Of a DNA stretch of 45,751 bases, positions 42,038 through 45,751 are shown one piece after another. The stretch is taken from the NCBI RefSeq assembly GCF_029211225.1, contig NZ_JARGEM010000011.1, positions 1 through 45,751 on the forward strand, written 5' to 3'. The notes under the pieces are model-generated. The model saw only the letters and a list, made by a program, of their open reading frames with translations, did not search any database and had not been told where the DNA came from. The DNA is from Antiquaquibacter metalliresistens (GTDB taxonomy: Bacteria > Actinomycetota > Actinomycetes > Actinomycetales > Microbacteriaceae). Position numbers and translations under genes: made by a program. Position 1 is the first letter of the stretch, and the number at the start of each line of letters is the position of its first letter.

Positions 42038-42832
42038 ATGCCCGAGGAAGAGGAATGGGCGGCGTACCTGTACCCGGGTACCGACATCCTCCGCAACAAG
42101 CTCGACTTGCGGGACGAGCGTGCGCTCGAGGCCGAGCGGTTCCTCGCGCGAAGGCGAGCCGACCAGGTGCGGGCAGGCCTCATCGAGATCCCGCGCACCT
42201 ACGACCTGTCCCACTACCTCGCGATTCACAAGGCCCTCTTCCAAGACGTGTGGGACTGGGCTGGAGAGATCAGGACTGTCACGACCGCCAAGAAGGTTGA
42301 CGAGCGCGAGCAGGCACGATGGTTCATCGGCCCGAAACAGATCGAGGCCGGCGCCGCCGGACTGACCGAACACATTCAGGGGATCGCGTGGGCGGAACTT
42401 GACCGAGAGGGATTCGTAGAGGCGATCGCGGATACGGCGACCTGGTTGAACTTCCTGCACCCGAGCCGTGAAGGCAATGGGAGAGCCAGCAGGATCTTCC
42501 TTGAGCATGTCGCAGAAAAGAGCAAGTTCCAGCTCGACTTCGACGCCGTAGAACAGCGCGAGTGGAACGAGGCTTCGCGAGACTCAATCAAGCCCGGCCG
42601 CGGCCCACACCCCGGCGGGCCGCTCGTCATGCGGTCTATGTGGCAGGTCTTCGATCGCATCGTCGTTGAGCGTGACGTGACGGCGCCGGGAGGACCTGCG
42701 TCTCACGCCGCCAGCGTTGCGCGTGCCGGCAATCCTCTGTCCCCGAGAGCGGCGGTCACCGCACGGCAGCAACCGCAGCGGCGGGCGGGGCCCCGCGACG
42801 CTCCTGAGCCGCCAAGAGAACTGGACCGCTAG
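42038..42832 (+). CDS. Fic-domain toxin (AMPylase-type)
   Basis: The 264-residue protein has a Fic fold from about residue 15 to 190: Fic N-terminal pattern YPGTDILRNKLDLRDERAL, LAIHKALFQDVWDWAGEIRTV and the catalytic loop HPSREGNGRASRIF with His141. The canonical motif is HPFx(D/E)GNGRxxR; here the Phe is Ser while His, Glu, Asn and both Arg are kept, so activity is plausible. The family transfers AMP to targets such as gyrase and is held off by the antitoxin encoded upstream, giving plasmid addiction. The C-terminus is a Pro/Ala-rich tail. The stop overlaps that of the convergent gene by four bases. Confidence 0.85.
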   Translation: MPEEEEWAAYLYPGTDILRNKLDLRDERALEAERFLARRRADQVRAGLIEIPRTYDLSHYLAIHKALFQDVWDWAGEIRTVTTAKKVDEREQARWFIGPKQIEAGAAGLTEHIQGIAWAELDREGFVEAIADTATWLNFLHPSREGNGRASRIFLEHVAEKSKFQLDFDAVEQREWNEASRDSIKPGRGPHPGGPLVMRSMWQVFDRIVVERDVTAPGGPASHAASVARAGNPLSPRAAVTARQQPQRRAGPRDAPEPPRELDR

Positions 42833-43422
42833 CGGCCCAGCTCCGGCTCCGACCGCCGCTCGGAGGGCTCGGCACGATGCCGCGGTGGCACGCTGGCGGT
42901 GCTTGCGGCGGTACCTGAGGGCGCGACGGCGAAGCCCAGTCTGCCCAGCTCGACCGAGCCCAGCGCTGGTGGGGGAGTGATCGGTGCGTACACGTCGAGC
43001 GGGACCCGCTTTCCGCCCGCGAGCGAGATCGGTCCGTCGTAGTCGTCGGTGAGTTGCCAACCCAGAGGGGCAAGCTCGCTCGGGTTGTGCGGGTCTACAC
43101 CATGCTCGAGCACCAGGCGGCGGCGCAGCTGCACCGCGAAGTCGTGCACGTCCGTGTGCATCGCGTCCTCCATCACCATCCGTGGTGCCTGATTGATCAG
43201 CTCCCACGCCCTCACGAGGGACTCGCTGGCTGCGCCGGCGAACGCTCGCCGGCTCCCGGCGATGGAGGCGAGCTCCGCCCAGACTGCACGGCCGCGGCCT
43301 GGGTCCTCTTCTGCGGCCGCGCTCGAGCCGCAGAGTGCGGCCTCGACGAGCTGCAGCCGAAGGGCCTGCAGCCGCGCACCGGGCTCCAGTCCGGTGCGCC
43401 AGGTCTCCCCATCCTGGTCCAA
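42829..43422 (-). CDS. Unknown 197-residue plasmid protein
   Basis: TTG 43422 is chosen because GGGGGGGAACGC stands directly upstream; the frame is open to 43461. The protein begins LDQDGETWRTGLEPGARLQALRLQLVEAAL, contains helical segments (VWAELASIAGSRRAFAGAASESLVRAWELI; HDFAVQLRRRLVLEHGVDPHNPSELAPLGWQL) and ends with a Ser/Arg-rich tail. No family is recognised. It converges on the Fic gene with overlapping stops. On its 5' side is element D. Confidence 0.55.
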   Translation of the reverse strand: MDQDGETWRTGLEPGARLQALRLQLVEAALCGSSAAAEEDPGRGRAVWAELASIAGSRRAFAGAASESLVRAWELINQAPRMVMEDAMHTDVHDFAVQLRRRLVLEHGVDPHNPSELAPLGWQLTDDYDGPISLAGGKRVPLDVYAPITPPPALGSVELGRLGFAVAPSGTAASTASVPPRHRAEPSERRSEPELGR

Positions 43423-43508
43423 GCGTTCCCCCCCAATTGGATGCTTTACAGCAACGATCAATAGCGTATTCTCTCACCGTGGGCACGATTCGAGCCATAG
43501 TCAACCAC

Positions 43509-43696
43509 TGGGACATTGCCGATCCCCGAGGCTACGGCGCTCTCGGCTGCGACCAACGTGGCACGTCGTGCCCGACCTGCGTCGAAACTTCGCTCGGCGC
43601 TTCGCTCACTTCCTCCCAAACTTTCGCCTCCGGTCGGGGACCCACTTATGGTCTCCGCCGTTCGCGCCATCAGCGCTGCGTATCGGAAATGTCCCA
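43509..43696. other. Large inverted-repeat leader element D, upstream of ssb
   Basis: TGGGACATTGCCGAT (43509-43523) pairs at 14 of 15 positions with ATCGGAAATGTCCCA (43682-43696). The 158-base loop contains CTTTCGCCTCC and CTTCGCTCGGCGCTTCGCTC, similar in style to the cores of elements B and C. A -10-like TATTCT lies at 43468-43473. The ssb start is 83 bases beyond the right arm. The plus frame across this stretch (43480-43766) is Ser/Arg-rich and does not look like a protein. Confidence 0.5.
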
Positions 43697-43779
43697 CCAA
43701 ACCGAAATGCGGGACAGGTCCCCGGTCCTCGAAACCTCGAGCGACAACCATCACCATCGAAACTGAAGGAGAATACGAA

Positions 43780-44181
43780 ATGGCCGGAGAGATCTTCATC
43801 ACCGTCCGCGGCAACCTCACCGCAGACCCCGAGCTGCGCTACACGCAGAGCGGCGTAGCGGTCGCCAACCTCACCATTGCGTCGACGCCGCGGGTGTTCG
43901 ACGCCTCGACGAAGCAGTGGGAGGACGGCGAAACAACGTTCATGAGGGCGACCATCTGGCGGGCGGACGCGGAGCACGCGGCCGCGAGCCTCACTAAGGG
44001 TGCGCGCGTCGTGGCCTACGGCAGACTGCAGCAGAGCAGCTACGAGACCAAGGAAGGCGAGAAGCGCACCAGCATCGAGCTGGAGATCGACGAACTCGGC
44101 GCGAGCCTCAAGTACGCCACTGCCACGCTGACCCGCTCGAGCTCCTCGAGCGACGACGCGCCTGGCGACCGTCCTGAGTGA
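43780..44181 (+). CDS. ssb: Single-stranded DNA-binding protein
   Basis: This 133-residue plasmid SSB has the OB-fold pattern [64 protein letters not shown] and [29 protein letters not shown]. The C-terminal tail is short and lacks the usual acidic DDDIPF ending, so it may not recruit the host SSB partners. ATG 43780 follows GAAGGAGAATACGAA. Plasmid SSBs are made early after conjugation to cover the incoming strand. A terminator follows. Confidence 0.9.
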   Translation: MAGEIFITVRGNLTADPELRYTQSGVAVANLTIASTPRVFDASTKQWEDGETTFMRATIWRADAEHAAASLTKGARVVAYGRLQQSSYETKEGEKRTSIELEIDELGASLKYATATLTRSSSSSDDAPGDRPE

Positions 44182-44190
44182 TCGACACTG

Positions 44191-44220
44191 AGGTGGGCCG
44201 GAGGAGACTCCGGCCCACCT
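44191..44220 (+). terminator. Intrinsic terminator after ssb
   Basis: AGGTGGGCCGGAG (44191-44203) pairs perfectly with CTCCGGCCCACCT (44208-44220) around GAGA, followed by TT. Confidence 0.85.
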
Positions 44221-44239
44221 TTCGTCTGGGGGAGTAGTG

Positions 44240-44413
44240 ATGATCGTTGGGATCGCTGGGGGCATCGTCGTGGCTGGGATGCTCACGGCCCTCGCTGTCG
44301 CCGCGCATAGGCGGCTGTTGCCGCAGCGGCCGCCCCGACTCGCGATCGCGATCGCAGGCGCTGTGTACCTGGCGGCAGCGATGGCCGTACTGTGGATGCT
44401 CCGGCCCTTCTAG
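44240..44413 (+). CDS. 57-residue two-helix membrane protein
   Basis: ATG 44240 has GGGGGAG upstream. The product begins MIVGIAGGIVVAGMLTALAV, has a basic loop (AHRRLLPQRPPR) and a second hydrophobic helix ending AVLWMLRPF. This is a small inner-membrane hairpin of unknown role. It lies directly after the ssb terminator. Confidence 0.6.
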   Translation: MIVGIAGGIVVAGMLTALAVAAHRRLLPQRPPRLAIAIAGAVYLAAAMAVLWMLRPF

Positions 44414-44438
44414 GCGCAGCGGGCTGTACCCTCGGCGC

Positions 44439-44579
44439 ATGACTGAGACTGGGCCTGAGCCCGCGCGAACTGCCGCACGGGAGCTCGCCGCTCGCCGCTG
44501 GCAGCAGATCAGCGTTCAGCTCGAGGGTGACGAGAGCTGGCTCAGCACGGAGGCTGAACCAACCGACGTCAGTCGGTGA
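44439..44579 (+). CDS. 46-residue charged protein
   Basis: ATG 44439 opens a short frame reading MTETGPEPARTAARELAARR, then WQQISVQLEGDESWLSTEAE. It is mixed-charge and helical. There is no clear ribosome site, but codon use is like the neighbours. It lies 25 bases after the small membrane protein gene. Function is unknown. Confidence 0.5.
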   Translation: MTETGPEPARTAARELAARRWQQISVQLEGDESWLSTEAEPTDVSR

Positions 44580-44655
44580 TCCGTAGAATCTACGACGACC
44601 GCAGAGAGCGGGATCTTCGCGCAGGGCCGGCTGCAACACCCGTAGGGGAGTAGCC

Positions 44656-45006
44656 GTGGGCAGCAACAGCCGATATGCCGATCACATCGACCGGGACGTC
44701 GAACGACGTCGCGCGATGAACACTCCAGCTGCCAGGCCGACGACGCCGAGCGCGTTCCACGCACGCCTCAACGCGTTCCCTGATCGCTGGGTTTGCCGGA
44801 ACGGGCGCTGGGGCGACATCTACGGTCGCATTGAAGCGCGGGACGTCATGCGCAACATGCTCTGGACAACCGTCTACTACGCCACCTTCACGAAGGACGT
44901 CGAGGAGCCGATGGGCGAGTTCGCCACCGGCGACGAGGCCGCAACCGAACTCTGGAACCGGTACCTCACCTACGTAACGGAGACGTCGCCGCGTCGACGC
45001 GACTAG
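44656..45006 (+). CDS. Unknown 116-residue plasmid protein
   Basis: GTG 44656 follows GGGGAGTAGCC. The protein has a basic N-terminus (SNSRYADHIDRDVERRRAMN). A conserved-looking aromatic core follows: FPDRWVCRNGRWGDIYGRIEARDVMRNMLWTTVYYATF, then ATGDEAATELWNRYLTY. The WVCRNGRWGDIYG hairpin could bind nucleic acid. No family is recognised. Its stop overlaps that of the convergent split gene. Confidence 0.6.
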   Translation: MGSNSRYADHIDRDVERRRAMNTPAARPTTPSAFHARLNAFPDRWVCRNGRWGDIYGRIEARDVMRNMLWTTVYYATFTKDVEEPMGEFATGDEAATELWNRYLTYVTETSPRRRD

Positions 45007-45646
45007 CGACCGAGATCGCTGTGTGCCTCGCCGTGCTCGTGCGCGTCCCGGACACGCGCACGAGGCGGGACGAACGTATACGGCCGGCCGCCACGGCCGA
45101 GACCAGGACTGGCGACCTGCAGCGCGGCCGTCAGGCGAGCTAGCACCTCGCGGTCCTCGTCGAGCGGAGGGAGCCCCCGTACGTGCCGCGCCACCGAGTC
45201 CATCCTGACCTCCGATCGAAGCCGCTCACCGTGCCTCGCCAGGTACCGACGACCTGCCTCGAGGATCTCGGGACGGTTCCGAATGGTCGCGAGCTCCACT
45301 GCGAGCGATCGCAACCAGGCGGCGGGCGTGCCGAACTCCTCGCGTGCGATCGCCTTCCGAACAAGAAGGGGCCGCGGTTCTGAGAAGAACGCATCGGCCG
45401 CGCGAACATTCGCACGCACCTCGGCCACCGGCACTCTGTGCAGCTGCCGGGAGGGAAGGCCCGCCGCCGCGAGCCGACGATCCAGCCGGCGCTGGTCCCG
45501 GCTCGCGCGGCGGTACGCCTCCCGCTGTTCAGGCGAGGCCTTCCACTCTGACGGAGCCTTGCGTACATAGTTCTCGCGGTAGCGCGCCCGAGCTTCAGCG
45601 ACCTTCTGAGGATCCTCGCGTGCGAGACGTCGCTCGGAGATCTCCG
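45003..45646 (-). pseudogene. 3' half of the gene split by the transposon
   Basis: The frame is coding-like from the transposon junction (45646) to the stop at 45003 and has no start of its own near the junction. A GTG at 45434 lacks a ribosome site. It begins AEISERRLAREDPQKVAEAR and includes ADAFFSEPRPLLVRKAIAREEFG, AWLRSLAVELATIRNRPEILEAG and VARHVRGLPPLDEDREVLARLTAALQVA. Joined to 7826-7464 across CCTTGTGC it restores about 335 residues. Function is unknown. It may still be expressed as a fragment from 45434. Confidence 0.65.
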
Positions 45647-45665
45647 CCTTGTGCGGTGACGTCCC
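45647..45665. repeat. 8-bp target duplication and transposon tip (GGTGACGTCCC)
   Basis: CCTTGTGC (45647-45654) followed by GGTGACGTCCC (45655-45665) mirrors 7452-7470. This is the other boundary of the IS-rich insertion. Confidence 0.8.
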
Positions 45666-45713
45666 GCTGAGTGGTGGAGTTTCTGGACACCGTGCGAGAT
45701 CTAGCTGAGTTGA

Positions 45714-45749
45714 TTATGCCGCGGTCAGTTCCGGGATCGCCACCTCCTC
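45714..45749 (-). pseudogene. C-terminal codons of a probable transposase, cut by window edge
   Basis: The last 11 codons read EEVAIPELTAA and stop at TAA 45714, 48 bases inside the GGTGACGTCCC tip. Position, strand and the 8-bp duplication would fit an IS256-type transposase 3' end. The fragment is too short to assign. Confidence 0.4.
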
Positions 45750-45751
45750 GT

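Noticed and set aside
43480-43766. Plus-strand frame [13 protein letters not shown]... upstream of ssb, with a GTG after a TATTCT box
   Set aside because: Composition (Ser/Arg/His, no hydrophobic core) is unlike a folded protein, and the DNA is accounted for by the inverted-repeat element D. A very short leader peptide cannot be excluded.
1-45751. tRNA or rRNA genes
   Set aside because: No cloverleaf-like or rRNA-like stretches were recognised on either strand.

Overview
The window is high-GC actinobacterial DNA, most likely from a Micrococcales plasmid (Microbacteriaceae-like; this is inferred from gene families and codon use, not proven). It holds a conjugative plasmid backbone at about 7.47-45.65 kb and an accessory block rich in insertion sequences at 1-7.46 kb and beyond 45.65 kb. 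One gene is split between the two ends of the backbone. Its 5' half lies at 7826-7458 (minus) and its 3' half at 45646-45003 (minus). The break is flanked by the same 8-bp sequence CCTTGTGC (7463-7470 and 45647-45654) and by inverted tips GGGACGTCACC / GGTGACGTCCC. The simplest reading is a circular plasmid of about 38.2 kb (bases 7471-45654) into which the IS-rich block inserted with an 8-bp target duplication.

Accessory block: the tail of an IS110-type transposase; DoxX, luciferase-domain and VOC proteins; an ATP-cone (NrdR-like) protein; DUF1990 and DUF981 proteins; then a nest of broken IS elements (IS256, IS1634 with a frameshift, an IS3 fragment, a second IS110 tail).

Backbone, left to right: small unknown genes (7.8-10.1 kb); a 38-codon gene and a serine recombinase (10.3-11.0 kb); a giant methylase-helicase frame (11.2-16.9 kb) with another gene nested in a different frame; a probable oriT, a MobC-like protein, a MOBP-type relaxase and a coiled-coil partner (17-20.1 kb). 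Next comes a leftward conjugation operon (28.4-20.2 kb): zinc-ribbon protein, small TrbC/VirB2-like protein, VirB8/NTF2-like protein, TrbL/VirB6-like protein, SCO6880-like protein, VirB4-like ATPase, TraG/VirD4 coupling protein and DUF4913. Around it are a small anchored secreted protein, a frameshifted LAFTG-anchored surface protein with a thioester-domain-like head, a two-HTH regulator, a lipoprotein and an M23 wall peptidase (28.5-34.2 kb). An autoregulated ribbon-helix-helix gene, an AEP-primase-like Rep, a ParB-family protein, ParA with a small RHH partner, a Fic/VbhA toxin-antitoxin pair, SSB and several tiny genes fill 34.3-45 kb.

Two things look new. First, two paralogous 27-28-residue peptides ending in LQCDSCQ are encoded divergently at 41.1-41.7 kb. 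Each has a strong ribosome site, and each lies upstream of a regulator or a toxin-antitoxin pair. Second, at least four large inverted-repeat elements (8154-8311, 36972-37127, 41536-41611, 43509-43696) sit just upstream of establishment-type genes, including ssb, a ParB-family operon and one of the peptides. Two share a conserved core inside non-homologous stems. They could be single-strand promoters or structured leaders used when the plasmid enters a recipient as ssDNA.
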